Source of the DNA: Takakia lepidozioides | Lineage: Eukaryota; Streptophyta; Takakiopsida; Takakiales; Takakiaceae | Direction: 5' to 3' | Assembly: GCA_030704615.1 (NCBI GenBank) | Contig: CM060731.1 | Span: 39,368,001-39,432,000, forward strand | DNA: 64,000 nt | Shown here: one piece after another, positions 35,526-48,961 of the stretch | Numbering within the stretch: position 1 is the first letter of the stretch | Layout of the letters: each line of letters opens with the position of its first letter | Notes under the pieces: model-generated | The model's database searches: none | The model's input: only the letters and a program-made list of their open reading frames with translations | What the model was told of the DNA's origin: nothing | Made by a program: the position numbers and the translations under genes

Positions 35526-38500
35526 TCACAAAATCCGTCGAACCTTGAGATATGTGAACATGGCAATGAACAAGGCAATACCGCCGAAGATGATGCCGGC
35601 CGTAGTGATCCAAAAGGCCAGCTGCATGAACATTCAGCAAGCTAGGGAATTAATATTGAGCTTCAGACCCATTTCTACCGCCCGAACTTTGATTCCAACA
35701 AAACAGCGAGTGTATTGGTTACATACCAAATGTTCTTCCAGGTAAGATCTCAAATTCATTCCAAATATGCCTGCCAGAATTGCACACAGATATCAGGCAT
35801 CTCTATTGTTGTTATGCCGATGTAAGTGCAATAAAATCTTTCTACCAAGCCATTACACGACAGTAAAATGCATGACTCGGGAAGGAAGTAACCTGCAACG
35901 AGAGCCCCCAAGGCAGAGCAGAATGTTCCAACCTGAAGAAGCAACTCTAGCCGGCTCACCTCCAGTCGTCTAGAACTGCATTATGCCATCACATCCATGC
36001 TAATATCTTCAGCCCTTTCCATGCTTCCATCAAACTGATTAAAAACAGTTTCCGTAATGGTGTGGATAAATCCCAAAAGCAATATGCCATTTCGAACAAA
36101 GTAGAGCACAAAGAAGACTGCATGACCACATGTAACAGAGAAAAAACTGCATGTGGTTGAGTAAAGACTCGAATGTGAGCATTAAGCTCTGAATGAAAGC
36201 AAACCTCAAGTTCACAGCAATGGAATCCTCCATCTCTTTGGCAGAATTAAGTAATTTCTCTGCTTGCCCATGACAGGAGTCACACCTGCATCAAGGTTGC
36301 AGTGGAGAGGAGATTAAAACAAGCTTGATTGCTTCAAAATGATTTGTGCACTACTGGGATTTTCACTAGTTCACCCCTCGGTTGCAGACAGCCAATACCT
36401 TACATAGCCAGGCTACTCACATTCACCTCATTGTACAAGGCCCGAAAAGTGTGGTATGCTCGTGTGGACACATTTTTTTAACGCAATGGACTCTCTATTG
36501 GTGGACATCCCATCCAAGCAGGACAGTAACAGACTCATTAGAAGGGAGCCTATGGAACTACATGTCAGGAGAACTTGGAAGCTACCCAATCTCACAACAA
36601 AGCTCCATTTCTATCGAGAGACATTCTTGGTTCTCCGAGATGATAGAATCTTGCGGCCCAATTACCTTTCGGCATCTTTATCTCCTTCCCTCCTAAGGGC
36701 ATTGGGGCCGGTTCAGGGTGGGCTCCCACAACCTACGGATGGAGACTGGCAGATGGGAAAACCTGCAGGAGGACCGCCTATGTCCCGCTTGCACAGGTCG
36801 CAGCGGGGAAATTGAAACTAAAGAACACTTCTTCTATTGCCCTCTATACTATGAGATCCGTGGGAGATTCCACTGTCTTTTCCGGGAAACCCAATCTCTC
36901 ACTGAAGTCTTCCACTATGAGGATCAGAAATGCTTGGCAGCTTACCTGCACGAGGCCTTCACCCTTAGACAATCACTCGAGCAATAGTTTTTATTTTCCT
37001 CTCTCATGTTTTCTTCCATTTTGTCCCATAAGCTCTATGAGCTTTCCCCAGACGTTATGAAGCACCATTTCATTTTCTTCCCAGCATGCACCGGGCCCAA
37101 CTGGTTTATCGAAAGAGAAGAAAACACTTCTTCTTTTCCTGCCCTCTTTACTATGAGATCCGTGGGAGATTCAACAGTCTGTTCCGTGAAACCCCATCTC
37201 TCACAGAAGTCTTCCATTATGAGGATCAGAAATGCTCGGCACCTTATCAGCACAAAGCTTTCACCCGTAGGCAATCCCTTGTTGATTTTGGGCTGCTTCT
37301 GGCTTCACTGTCTTTTGTTCTCTTTCTTGTTTCTTGTTTCCTTTTGTCCATAAGCTCTTTGAGCTTTCATCGGACGTTATAAAGTTCTTTTCATTTTATT
37401 TCATTTCTTCCAATAATTGGACATCCAAGTGGCTGCTCATCCAACAAGGGCGGGGATCATCTAGACTCGATCCCAGAAATTGCACATGATTCGTTTACCC
37501 TGTTGTTTGAATTCACTTTGCTAGGCAGGAGTGAAATAAACTGGAGATAAATAGAATAATACTGACCGTTGTAAGTAGTATTCAAGAAGCATTTCGATCT
37601 CCTGTTCCTCGTCTGCACAGATCCACAAGTGACATTGGACTGGGGTGCAAACCTTGTTTGGAGTACTACAACCTCTGAAAATTGCTCACTTCTCCTACTC
37701 ATAATCATCTCAAAGCTATTATAGGCACAGAGCGCCCTTCTTTTCTGAGAAAATGCAAATTAGGCTACTGAATACTCCAAATGCAGCTAAATACGAGATC
37801 TTGAGGCAGTAAACATTAGAAGTAGAACAGCTTGACTTGTCAATCTTGCAAACTGGTTAGCATGAACAACCTCCCACCTTCAGCAAATTGCTTGTCCACA
37901 GGCAGTGAACACTCAACAGAACCGTCGTCCCTGCGAACATGACATGTGCGCCCAATAATGGTCATGCGCCGAATGTCTTGTGGGTGTTCTAGTATCTCCA
38001 GTAGCATCTGACGTAAAGCTCCAGCCTTTGCACCTAACTCCACCTACAGAGATCCTCTCAACTCACATAAGTGCTCTATTCCTTAATCAGGCCACCAGGC
38101 TGAAAGAATCTCAGGCAATCTTCACAACCAGCCAATGTTACAAGCAGCAAGTTGCCGTAAGTACTCAGAATAGAAGCTACTTGAAATAGCCTGACTGCTG
38201 ATAAATGCAATTATTGTTAAGTGTCGGTTGCCAGTTCCCCCCCAAAAAGGTGGATCGGACCTCCTGAAATGAAAACTCAAAGACAAAATTGACATGCAAA
38301 GGAAACATACACAACAGCGGCTTGGTTACCCCTTCAAAGATTATGAATCTGCCATTATTAAGGAGAAGGTTTTACAGAGCTCTTACAAATCCTTGCTTAC
38401 TATTATCATTGCTGAAACAAGGAAAAGCCAATAAGAAAAAATTCCTGCCGATCATAGAAATGCAGTTGGATATCCTTTGAATATAAATTAGAGAAGAGAT

Positions 38501-41500
38501 CTCTTAAATCAGCAATTTTCTTTGCAGGCAAACTTTGGAAACGTGTGAGAGTGATACCAGAGCTTGCTTGCTGAGGCGGAGTTCCTCCAACCCATCAGCT
38601 GTGAGCCGGTTAGGTAACACCTTCAGTAAAGACAGTACCTGCCACCAAAAGAGGGCCAATTGTAAGATGGAGGTGTAGAACACTATGTTCATGTTTTCCC
38701 ATGGCAGTCCAAAGTTCATTGGTTGTGCAAGTAATGGTATAATGTGGACTATGACTGCCTCAAGTGAAGCAAGCCTCAATGCAAACTCAGGGAAGCTTGG
38801 TCGCTGAAAACACTTTGGACTTGGACTAAGGATGCATAATGCACAACGCGCTGAATCTACCCTGTGTACTTAGATGACGATGACATGTCCCAAAGAAGAA
38901 TGGGCATACTCGAGGTTCAACGTCCATAAGCATTTTCTCCAATCTCCGTGTCCTCGATATCAATGCAGCCTCCACGACCTAGTTGCCCACCTCAACAATT
39001 GAACAAAGGAAGTGAATGAAGAGTGACAGGAACCTGGTCATTTTAACAACAGACAGAAGTAGGGCCTTGTTACTGTGCACCATGAACCCTCTGTCAACCC
39101 TATAACCTGTCAAATGCAACCATCCTAAGGCATCCTAAGGCATATTCTTTAAGTTTTCACCCAACTATGAAAGTTCCCAGTACTATTGGGGCACATAACG
39201 CAACAACCACCTGATTAGTAGTTGGATCATTTGTGTATCTCAGCAAATACAAACAAGAGAAGGGATTCCTTGGTGGCTTCGATATATGCATGGCTGTTGT
39301 TATTTACAATTTCTCCAACCTGAGATACATATTGTGGATCAGACCATGGAGAAGGAGAACACCCAATACAACCATGCACACCACGACACTACCTCCAGTT
39401 CAAAGGGCATGGCAGGTCCATGACCATTGTTATCTGCATGCAGACGTGGAAGTAGTGCCTCCATAAAAGCTTGTGCTCCCACACTGCAGTTGAAGCACAC
39501 ATTGCTATCTTATTAAAAAATTTGATGTCATGCAAAACCATGATGCCTGCCAGACAAACCATCCCAATCCCCAAGGGACAACTGAGTCTGCAAGATGTAT
39601 GTAATTGGAAATGGTTGGCACAGTTCAGAGATAGCTAGGTTTGTGCCACACGGAAGATCGAGTATTCAGCAAGGAGACACCTGAACAAACATACACATGG
39701 CAGGGTATTAGCAAATACACCTAACATTTCACATCATAGCAAGAGGACCAGTTATGGTTCATAACAGACAGAACGTCACAAAGATCAGGAAAAGCTGTGA
39801 AATAACTAACCTGTTTTCGTCGAACACGAGAACACTTTGAGCATTCGCTATTGCCCTCAAGGACCCCAAATTAAGCAAAATTGCTTCGTCCCGTACCTGG
39901 CATTCTTTCACCCCAGAAACTGAAAATCTTGCATAGCAAGGACAAAGTATTGAGCTTGAAGAACAAAGCTTGAGTATTCTCTTACCAACCCCTCCTTATC
40001 CCTCACTCTCTGTTAATTCTTTGCCACCCTAACAGTATCAATAAACTGAGTGGTGCACATTGAACAGCTCTCACATTTCATCACTGACCCAACTATGTTC
40101 CCCATGATAGAAGTAGGGGAGAAGTTTGAAGCCCTGTTTCACATAGGTCCATGGGGTTTCAGAGCAACACAAATTCAATCCTTGGAGGTTCTCTCTGAGG
40201 CAACAACCAAGAGCAACTGAGCACTTGTCAAAGGCATTTCTCAGCCAGGAAAGGGCACAAAGTTCTGGAAACAACTTGTAACTCACCAACAAAGCTGGCA
40301 CTGAATTTGTGACCCATAGTGACGGGTCGACACTGCGAATGTCTCGTAGCCGCAGTCCTGCTACAGTCAGAGGTGTGCATTCAAAATAAGAAGCGTGAGA
40401 ACCACCGAAAACATCAATATAATTTGACCCAGTTCCAAAAAGAATATGGCAACACAATGTCCAATACTGGATAAACTCAGTCAATTTGTCCCACCTACTG
40501 ATCCAAAGATCCGTTCTACATCCTATGAGTTTCAGAAAGAGAAAGGGAGAGGCCATCTACCACTGCTCCTTAACAGCTGCCGTCTGCTGACCTCTCTTTT
40601 CACAACATCTCCATCTGGATTCACTTCAAGCACCTACCGAGACAATCCTGAGTTTGGTCAGATGTCATCCTGCACAGAAATCTACATAATATACGCCAAT
40701 AAAATGATTCACATCATTAACTCCATTGCTTAGCATTGATATTCAACAAGCCCTCTGATATCCAATGATTTCATATTAACCTGGTAGACTGGTTCCTTTC
40801 CTCCAATGGCAAGGGAATCAGCAGCTGAGCCCACACTCCCAGGGATCTCATCCTGTGTGCTTCGTACACTCTCTTCTTCCCATGACTCACCCTTCCTTTC
40901 ATCATACTCTGTATAACCTTGGCCATTGTCCCATTTTGACCTCCATGTTGAGTTATCAGACTCTCCATAAAAGAGGTCAGAATTATCGGAGTCACTTTCT
41001 AACCCGCTGTCCTGCCTTACAAATGAGCCATCAGGTCCAATGGTAGAGCTTGCAAAATCGTTCTTCTCCCATGGTCTAGTGCCCTTGAGGCTTGCACCCC
41101 CATTACGTTGCCCTGGTCCTGAGTTTCCCTCTTTGGACTCTGAGACACCATTGTCCCTTCCTTTTTCTGGCCTATCTACTAGCTCAACTCCTTCCTCGTC
41201 ATCAAACCGAGGGCCTTCAGAAAATGAGGCAGGGATTCGATGATAAACAGGGCCATTTGTTTGGCAATCCAAAGGAGACTGGAATATCTTGGTGTAGCCA
41301 AGGCTATATTTTCGAATCCGGAAGGAGTCCTTGTCAATTCCCCAAAAGGATGAGAGGCAACTGGATCCCACTTGACTCTGTCTCCCCACTCTGTAAAACG
41401 GAAGACAGCTGTTCTGCACTGTGGCACCGTAGTTGAAAACTCTCTCAATGGCACAAGTTCTATGCAGGTCCAGCTTCCAAGTCCAACTGCTTCCTGTTCT

Positions 41501-41686
41501 CCTTGTTCCTCTTGCTCTCAACACTTCTAAAGAGTACTCTGTGGCACTACTAAGAGATGATGCGCAGATGGGGGCTGAGGGGCTGACACATACTGCGCTA
41601 TGCCTGCTGTCCTGATGTACACTTACAACAAGCCCTGAATTTGGAACAACTAGAGTTCCAACCCTGCACTTCTGCGTGAAAGCCAT
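35526..41686 (-). CDS. CorA/MRS2-like magnesium transporter, 13 exons, complete
   Basis: Exons 40781-41686, 40561-40633, 40287-40360, 39811-39896, 39393-39483, 38910-38978, 38558-38638, 37878-38043, 37567-37612, 36205-36285, 35893-35975, 35727-35770 and 35526-35621 join with correct phases to 632 codons. The N-terminal 300 residues are a long acidic Ser-rich exon. The CorA core follows: LRLRDIRSVDPSLW, AILLNLGSLRAIANAQSVLV, ALLPRLHADNN, MPFELEVVEAAL, EILEHPQDIRRMTIIGR and the coiled AEKLLNSAKEMEDSIAVNLS. The pore end has SRLELLLQVGTFCSALGALV, then GIFGMN with the selectivity motif GMN at about residues 589-591, and a last membrane segment FWITTAGIIFGGIALFIAMF ending YLKVRRIL. The family forms pentameric Mg2+ channels; the membrane it acts in is not clear. 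The ATG at 41686 was chosen over an upstream GTG. A LINE fragment lies in intron 9. Confidence 0.93.
36456..37390 (+). mobile_element. LINE 3' fragment, tandemly duplicated, inside a transporter intron
   Basis: On the plus strand, LCPACTGRSGEIETKEHFF then YCPLYYEIRGRF is the C-terminal zinc-knuckle end of a non-LTR retrotransposon reverse transcriptase (C-x2-C ... H ... C). Upstream residues GSHNLRMETGRWENL fit the same region. A second, diverged copy of the last 200 bp starts near 37086 (SCPLYYEIRGRF, then YEDQKCSAPY). It is antisense to the host transporter and lies wholly within intron 9 (36286-37566). Confidence 0.75.
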
Positions 41687-42818
41687 GTAAGTCGTCACTT
41701 CCTCTGTCTTATTCTATGTTAGATGAGGAGTGCTTGGGCAAATCAGCGTGCCAATTTGACTTCGTCTGAACGCACGCTCAGCGCTCCGCCAAATCATCGC
41801 AGAAAGAACTGTTCACCCATGGCTGAGATTCAGTACGCTGACAAGAATGCTGAAAATCTTTTCCCTCCATGCGCATTTGCTATCATAGCAACACAGTGTT
41901 TTGAGTCAGTGAACTTTGAACAAGGAGCCATGCATGTCAAGAAACCAGCTCAAAGAGAGAATTCCCCATCTTCGACAAGCCCCCTAAGCACGCAGGCAAC
42001 GATCTAACAAAAGGAGGGAAAACAAGAATCCTTTCAGCTGCTTTGCTTTACTGAGCTAGCATTCTGGTTTAAATTAGAAAGCAAGCTCCAAATCAGTAAC
42101 ACAGCCCATCAAATATCCAAGACACTCGCAATGTAAACGCATAGTGAATTCTTTACCAACAGACATGAATCCTTTCCGAGGGACACCCTCCCTTCATGCA
42201 TCAAGATACTGAGCTAGAGACTGTGTGAACATCTTCAGAACAAAAGGCGAGAGAACCGCGAGCAGATCCCAAACCCACACCCAGTTTTATGTCCCGGATC
42301 GTACCTTGTGTCACATCTTTAAGCTAAAAACAACATTGGCCCCACGGACTTGCCACACTGTGCTGAGTGGAATGCAGTTAGCTAATCATCAGTCTTTTAT
42401 CCCGCCTACGCTCCTTCTCAAAATCAGGCTCTCTGTTTTTGGATTTCAATCGCATCTCCCAAAGTTACAGTTGGGCTGATTCTTCGCGGAGAGATTCATG
42501 ACTGCAGAGCTGACCACCCATCTCCCGACAGGTAAGCTACCAAGCTTCAGCATCACCATCCAAGTACCAGGCTCAAATCTGATCTTCAAAATTCACACGT
42601 GAAAGATTTGAGCTCGAAACCTTTGCATAGAAGTTATGATCGTGGTTATGGTTAGGGGGTTAGGGCTGACAGTTCTTTCTCTGTCTTTTGTTAGTCCACT
42701 TGTGTTCGTTGGCCTCTGGGCTTCCATGGACTCGAGTAATTTCCTGGGTTCTTCTTTTCTCATATCCTTCTATGCCTCCCAAACCTGCGAGGTGCTCTTT
42801 CGATAGTGAGAAAGAAAC
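41687..42818. promoter_or_regulatory. Shared intergenic region between divergent CorA-like and Mpv17-like genes
   Basis: About 1.1 kb separates the two start codons, so both promoters and leaders must lie here. The near part is the leader of the transporter. No TATA box or named motif stands out on either strand. Confidence 0.5.
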
Positions 42819-45725
42819 ATGCTTAGACTGTCTGTGCGGAAAGCGTGCCATCTTTTTCTCTCAGAAGCATCAGTCTCGAATGCATTCTACAAAGAACGAT
42901 CAATCGCTGCTGTGAATCCTAATTTCGAAGTCGCGCGAGCGCACTTCTCAGGGGAGATTATGACAAGAAGACTTGGACGGAATCTGAATGCCAATCTGCC
43001 ATTTGATTTCAGATTCAGATCCACTAGGTCGATCTCAGTTTCCCGCCAGGCGGGAGAGGTTGGTGGGTCTGGCGAATCTGGAGCAGCTCCAACCTCCAAA
43101 TCCGGCTTTTTAGCGTGGTATTTGCGCAAGCTAGATGAGCACCCATTGGTGACAAAGAGCTTGACGGCGGGCTGTGTGTATCTTTTTTCTGACCTCACAG
43201 CCCAGGTACAATTCTGGGTCGTCGTGATTGTGAGGGGTAAATTTTAGTGCCCAATATCCGTGGATGTAACATCCCTTGAGGATGTGGCTATGGCCATGTC
43301 TGCATTTTTTGGTGCGAATGCTCCTCGTACAGTGCTTCAATAAGCTTGTCTACTCTAGTGTTAAGATTGAAGTGTAGACTAAGTGTAATACATGAGCAGT
43401 CATTCAGACGATGGGCCTTACAGCCATGGAAACAGCCTCTGGTCAGTTCAAAATGTAAGCATGGAATCTCTATGGTGGTTTCTCGACCAACTAAAGGCCA
43501 GGGGTGGCCTGCAAATTCACACTTGCTTCTGGACCGTCTGAGCCACGTACAGTCAGGATGGGCATAGGCTTGGATTGTTGAGAGAGCAAGAGGAAGGGAA
43601 TTGCCCAAACTATGCAGTGGGAGTTTAGGAAGGCAAGATTATGGGGGTGGATACCATGATGCGCTATCATTTTTTAAGAGATCGCGACTATCTGGATAAT
43701 CCAAATCATGCATGGGTATTGCTGACAGACAGAACTACATATTAAGGGAGGTGTGGGAAGAACTTAGAAATCGTGGTGGGGATGTGACTGTCCAGGAATA
43801 ACTTAATAGTGTGGGTTTGGGGTGCGTGCTTGTTTTATCAGGCCATTTCAGCTGCAACTGTGCATGAAGGAGAGCAGACAGTTGAGTGGGATAAAATCAG
43901 GACACTGCGAATGCTAGGAGTGGGATTGTTCATGTCTGGACCCTTGCTGCATGTTTGGTTCAACCTAATGGCAAAGGCATTCCCAAAAAATGATGTTTTG
44001 AGTATATTGAAGAAGATGTTTCTGGGGCAGGCCTTGTTTGCGCCTTGCTTCACCGCAACCTTCTTCTCTGTCAATGCCTTGGCACAAGGTATAGAGAGTG
44101 GGTGGTAAGAGCTTGCAGTCAGTTTTATCATGTGCTGTGTGCCTTGGTCAGTTGTTTTAACAACGTATGGAATCAATTTTAAATTTCTGCAGATATTTGG
44201 AAAGAGGTTTGAGTCATTTTTAAGTCTGGACAATTTCCAACAGTATGTGCCTGCAATTCACCGACATGCTGTTGGTTCTGCACACAGATCTGGAGCCCGT
44301 GATGCATTTGGCTGGTGGCTGTCAACTTGTTTTTCATCTTTATCTGCCGCGTAGAAATGTGGGTGTCACAGCTTTGGTTGCTGCATGGTTTTGTGCATGT
44401 TTGCTTCTGAATGGACTCAGTTGTGTCAGCGGACTTTGCAGAAGGGAGGAGATAAGCATCAAGATGAATAGAGAGATGATTTCCTTGCTGCTGTCTTGCT
44501 CTAACGTATAGATGAACTAATTGACCATTCCCTGCTTCGCCATGACATACCCTCGACATAGTGGGGAGACAGAGCAGGTACACGAGAATGTTTTGGGCAA
44601 CTCAGCCACCCAGCAATCTGAAGTGGTGGTAGACAAAATGTGGAAGATACGTAGAAGATTTATAAGTTCCTTGCCATGACCAAGTGACCATGACTACGGT
44701 ATTGTGGTGGTGTCTCCAGGAGAGAGTGGGGAGAAGATAACACACAGGCTGCAGCGAGACCTCCTTCCCACTTTGCAACATGGGCTCATGTACTGGCCTT
44801 TTATGGACTTCATCACATTTCGGTTCTTCCCCGTCCATCTCCAGGTGCATCCCTCTCCCTCAATCAGTGACCTGCGCCTGTCATGGATATTCATACTCGG
44901 GGCAGGGTTGAAAAGGGAGTACTGAGGGAGAGCGTCAATGCAGAGAGTGAAATCATGTTCAATCCAAATGTATTTTTGCTAGTAGATAAGCATAAGCCAG
45001 CCTCTAAGAATCAGAATTGTGGGTTACACATGAGTTGCACAATGCATGCTCATTATGGTTTTCACCTTACCCAAGTGCATGGCTTATGGGTCACTACCTG
45101 CTATTTCTAAACCATGGTGAGTATTTTGTCGGTGTACTTTACAAGGGGTTGTATTCCGTATCATGCATCCTCTAATGAGGAAAACTACACTTGCGGTCAG
45201 CATCTCTTTACCACTGGCTATCTTGACATTGCCACGGTGTAAGGTCATGTTGACAGTTCCACTTTTTTTTTGGTAGACTCCATAGCTTAGGATTTCTGAT
45301 TGGTACCCAATGCACATCCAGTCTGATTTTGGGTCAGTGCTTGACCTCCAGTCAGATGATATTAGCCAAACAGACCCTTGTGCCTTTTTGCCACTGTAGA
45401 AGTATCCAAATACCTGTTATGCACACTGTTTGTGTGATAACAAATACCTCTGTTCGATAATCTGTAGTTAATGCTTATCACTCTTCACCAGACTTAACCT
45501 CACTATAAGATGTGAAGTCCTGTGGTAATTAGAAGAAAGTCTTGCATCATTTATATCAAAACCTTGCCAGTTGAGCACAGAAGTATTTTTCTCTCACATA
45601 GGGCTTGGGGGCTTTCATTGTGGAGTCAGGTTTTATTCAACAATTGCTGTTCCTTCTTCTGGACTATCTACCTTACCCACATGGCTGGCAAGAAGGCTGC
45701 GGCGTCCAAATCCAGAGCCTCATGA
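42819..45725 (+). CDS. Mpv17/PMP22 family membrane protein, 4 exons, complete
   Basis: Exons 42819-43205, 43842-44088, 44720-44844 and 45630-45725 join in phase to 285 codons. The first 100 residues are Arg/Ser-rich and look like an organelle-targeting extension. The family core is complete: AWYLRKLDEHPLVTKSLTAG, DLTAQ, then DKIRTLRMLGVGLFMSGPLL with HVWFNLMAKAFP, LGQALFAPCFTATFFSVNAL, LLPTLQHGLMYWPFMDFITF with RFFPVHLQ, and SFFWTIYLTHMA. Mpv17-type proteins are four-helix proteins of mitochondrial inner, peroxisomal or plastid membranes, some with channel activity. The long N-terminus favours plastid or mitochondrion here (inference). It is divergent from the transporter and convergent with the ERF gene. 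Confidence 0.92.
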
Positions 45726-46461
45726 CTCATTACCTTCCACAAAAGTCTCCAAGCTCCATAACTCTAATCTCCAGATTTCAGAACTTCAACACAAACCCAA
45801 ATTAAGTTAAAGTCTCTGGACTTATAGGTGCAATACACTAGTTTCTGATAATCTTTTGTCTGCAGAGATGGAACAATTCCACTGAAACGATCATTGAGTT
45901 GCATACACCAAGAACACCTCAACCACCGTTCCCCTAATAACAGTCATGGCAAAGGTTGGACAAAGCCTTGTTCACTTCTTCCACCAAGCCACCAAGTGCT
46001 AACTAAATTACACGGAGATGTTCTAATGTAAAACTTCCAATCCCCTCATGTGTGATCACTTCACCAACATCACTTGACCAGAAAAATATGTGTGGAAATC
46101 GTCATTTTATTAGGGGCACCGCGAGATTTGATGGAATCTCAGATCCAGTGAATAAATGAAGGTTGTAATCAATTGAGTTTCGAACATATGTGCAGCTACA
46201 CTGATCTCTGTACAGTGGGCAGTATAGTTTCCTCTTCAAAACCAAGTTGGGATCTGCTTTGGCTTTGGAAGCTGTTGTGAATTTACACTGTTTGAAGTAT
46301 GGACACAAGACGGTCTCTATAACAACATCCCTCTCAAAGGGCGTCAAAATATTGCCTATGTACAGAACTTGAATGGCTAAGAGGAGGATCATTTGCGAAC
46401 CCTTGGTTTGGACAAAAAAGATCAACCATAGTGTACATTTGGAGTTCGACTTGGTTGTTGT
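45726..46461. other. Convergent 3' regions of the Mpv17-like and ERF genes
   Basis: About 0.7 kb between the two stop codons, holding both 3' UTRs. An ORF on the minus strand at 46102-46425 is unrecognised. Confidence 0.4.
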
Positions 46462-48024
46462 TTAGGGCAGGTAACTGAGATTTTCTCCAAACGTTGACAT
46501 TGTTGTTGATAGTGGTGAGAACATAGGCATAGTCCAGGAGGTTGGAGAGGAACTCCAACTATGCAACTTAGAGCTGCTTGGTGATCCAAGCATAGTTGAT
46601 AGAAGCTCCTCCATGTACTTAGACCCTGAGTCCTGTACCTCAAGTCCCTCCATGCAAACTTTGTCAACATCAACCTCCATTTGTAGTGGCTGTTCCTCCA
46701 CATGTGATTCTACCCGTGCGTGCTTATAACTCCCCTCCTCCAAGTTTTGTATGTAGGACCCCTTAGAAGACTCCCGAGGCCTTTTCTTGAGACTCTTCTC
46801 TGCAGTATCGGAAGACCCATTGAATGAGATGGACACCTTCTGCACCTCAGATTGCAAGTTGTTGGAAGGACCTGCCACTGGTGCCTTAGCTTTCTTATCA
46901 TTGGCGGACATGGAAATTCCAATAGGCTTGCTAGAAGAAGATACAGATTCATTGGCAGGCTTGGCATAGGTAGAGCGTGTGGCGGCTCGAAGAGGAAAAT
47001 TCAAGAGAGCCCGGGCGCCCCTCATCTCGAAGGCTGCTTCATCGTAGGCTAGTGCTGCCTCTTCAGCTGTGTCAAAGGTTCCGAGCCAAATGCGAGCACC
47101 ATGGTGGGCAGAGTCGCGAATCTCAGCTGCAAACTTACCCCATGGTCTCTGCCTTACTCCCCGATAATGTACGTGTGATGGTTTCTTCACCACAACTTTG
47201 CGTTTGCGAGGTGAAGTTACCTTGGCCATGTGTCCTTTCTTGTGGACTGTGCTTTCCACAATGTTATAAATACTCGAATCCTTCTGTTCCACAATTTTCT
47301 CAACTTGGGCATGCAGTGAGGAGGGCTTCGTGCAAGGGGGCAGCACTGTTGCCCACTCATGGTTGTTGGCGTCATCCAGGTCAACCAAAAACAAGTCTTG
47401 TGGCTCAATGTCATTGAAAGTCAAGGGTTGAGACGATTGATACAAACCTGGGGGAGGGGTGCTCACACGTTTGGAACCCCAGGGACTAATTGCGCGTGGG
47501 GAAGGCTTCCATGAAAAGGGCGATTTTTGTAACATGTTTGCAAGGTCTCCAAACAAGTATTTTGTGGCTGCACAGGGAGAAGGGAGAGAGAGCTTCGATA
47601 GAGGATGGCGAGTGCGACAACTCAGTGACGAAGACTTCCCCGCCTCTTGTGTTGGGATGTCCATCTTTTGCTGGCTTACTTCATCTTGAGCTTGATTTGG
47701 GCTATGGCAGTCTTGGAATAAAGAAGGCAACGATTTCAACTCCATGGATGTTGCAATACAAAGCTGAGGGGACCGGAGGAGGGAATCAAAATCGAGACGA
47801 GGACTAAGATATTGGGAGCCTAGGTAAGCTCCCTCGCCAGTCGGAAAACACCCATCCAGCGTGAGCGACTCGTCATCATCACTAAGCAGGTGTTGGCGAA
47901 GGTTTGCAAGCATTCCTCTAGTGACTGTGCGGGGCGTCTGTACCGTGTTTACTGACTCTTCACTTAGAGTGTTCTCTATTTCTGTCGTTGGCCCTGAATG
48001 TAGTGTGGGGAATTCAGTCCACAT
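46462..48024 (-). CDS. AP2/ERF transcription factor (ERF type, group IX-like), intronless
   Basis: A single exon of 520 codons. One AP2 domain spans about residues 286-344, from [19 protein letters not shown] through [16 protein letters not shown] to [12 protein letters not shown]. Ala at domain position 14 and Asp at 19 mark the ERF rather than DREB class, so GCC-box binding is expected. A basic [10 protein letters not shown] just before the domain is a likely nuclear signal. Group IX ERFs act in ethylene, jasmonate and defence responses in seed plants; the long Ser/Pro-rich N-terminus here is not diagnostic. The C-terminus is acidic then Ser-rich. It is intact. Confidence 0.93.
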   Translation of the reverse strand: MWTEFPTLHSGPTTEIENTLSEESVNTVQTPRTVTRGMLANLRQHLLSDDDESLTLDGCFPTGEGAYLGSQYLSPRLDFDSLLRSPQLCIATSMELKSLPSLFQDCHSPNQAQDEVSQQKMDIPTQEAGKSSSLSCRTRHPLSKLSLPSPCAATKYLFGDLANMLQKSPFSWKPSPRAISPWGSKRVSTPPPGLYQSSQPLTFNDIEPQDLFLVDLDDANNHEWATVLPPCTKPSSLHAQVEKIVEQKDSSIYNIVESTVHKKGHMAKVTSPRKRKVVVKKPSHVHYRGVRQRPWGKFAAEIRDSAHHGARIWLGTFDTAEEAALAYDEAAFEMRGARALLNFPLRAATRSTYAKPANESVSSSSKPIGISMSANDKKAKAPVAGPSNNLQSEVQKVSISFNGSSDTAEKSLKKRPRESSKGSYIQNLEEGSYKHARVESHVEEQPLQMEVDVDKVCMEGLEVQDSGSKYMEELLSTMLGSPSSSKLHSWSSSPTSWTMPMFSPLSTTMSTFGENLSYLP

Positions 48025-48317
48025 CCTCGCTCCTTTCTTCTCTTTTCTGCGTGACCTAGTTCGTCACTATGGTTCCTTACTTAATGACGACAATGCTCCA
48101 CTGTCGTGCACACCCAAAAGCTTACTAGTCTCAATACCCATTTCCTACTACATGAGTACACTCCATTTTAACAGCTCAATTCCTCTTCCCGCTCACTCCC
48201 CGTCTTTCTGAAGGCAACTTTTTCTTCGATCCTCAGTCTCTCTGCAACTTACCTCCACTTAGCTTTCAGCACTTCCCTAGCTGTGATTCTTCTTCTTCCA
48301 CTGCTTCTCCTCTCCTT

Positions 48318-48590
48318 TTAAGCCGCATCGACATGAAATCGAGATAGAAGTAATGCAAGTTGGTCTTCTATTATACCCATAGTTGCATTGACTGCTTCGG
48401 TCTCCAAGTTGTTGACTTCCATCATCAAAGCTAGATCTAGACGAAGAATGTCATCGACAAGCTCCAAAGATGAAGTCTGGAGGTCAAACACTACGAGCAT
48501 CCAGCAAGGTGTCGCCGCCATAGTCATCCTCTTAATTCTCTTCCAAGAAAGTGAGAGGACTCGTCCCGGAAAAACCGTAAATTGCATCAT
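48318..48590 (-). CDS. Possible upstream ORF of the ERF gene
   Basis: A 90-codon frame on the same strand ends about 290 bp before the ERF start codon. Its second half, LELVDDILRLDLALMMEVNN, is Leu/Asp-rich and could be helical. If the ERF leader is long this would be a uORF; otherwise it is a small unknown gene or chance. Confidence 0.25.
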   Translation of the reverse strand: MMQFTVFPGRVLSLSWKRIKRMTMAATPCWMLVVFDLQTSSLELVDDILRLDLALMMEVNNLETEAVNATMGIIEDQLALLLSRFHVDAA

Positions 48591-48961
48591 TCTCTTTCAC
48601 ACTCTCTATAACTGTTCCACAAAAACATGCTCCACAAAACAAGCCTTTTCTAAATAAAACAATAAGGCAATTTAGGGTTGAGCCTCTGAGCTGTCCGTTA
48701 AGTTCGTTATTCATGCACAAGATTCCATGCAGCCGACTTATTACTCGGGACTGATTCAGTCCGGTTGGGTTCTATTTTTATTTTGTTTTATTGTAAGGAT
48801 TTTTCGTTTTCCTTTTCTACATTAAAAGGGGGATTGTAGCCCTTAAAATATATTTAGGACTTGGGAAAAATAAAATAAAATAAAAATCTTTACTTCCTTC
48901 AACATATCCCTCTAAATATTTTTATTTTTAATCTCTAGGGCTAAGTTGAGATTAAACCGCA

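Noticed and set aside
43838-44233. Minus-strand 131-codon ORF
   Set aside because: Antisense shadow of Mpv17-like exon 2, whose plus-strand reading matches the family throughout.
46977-47417. Plus-strand 146-codon ORF
   Set aside because: Antisense shadow of the ERF coding exon.
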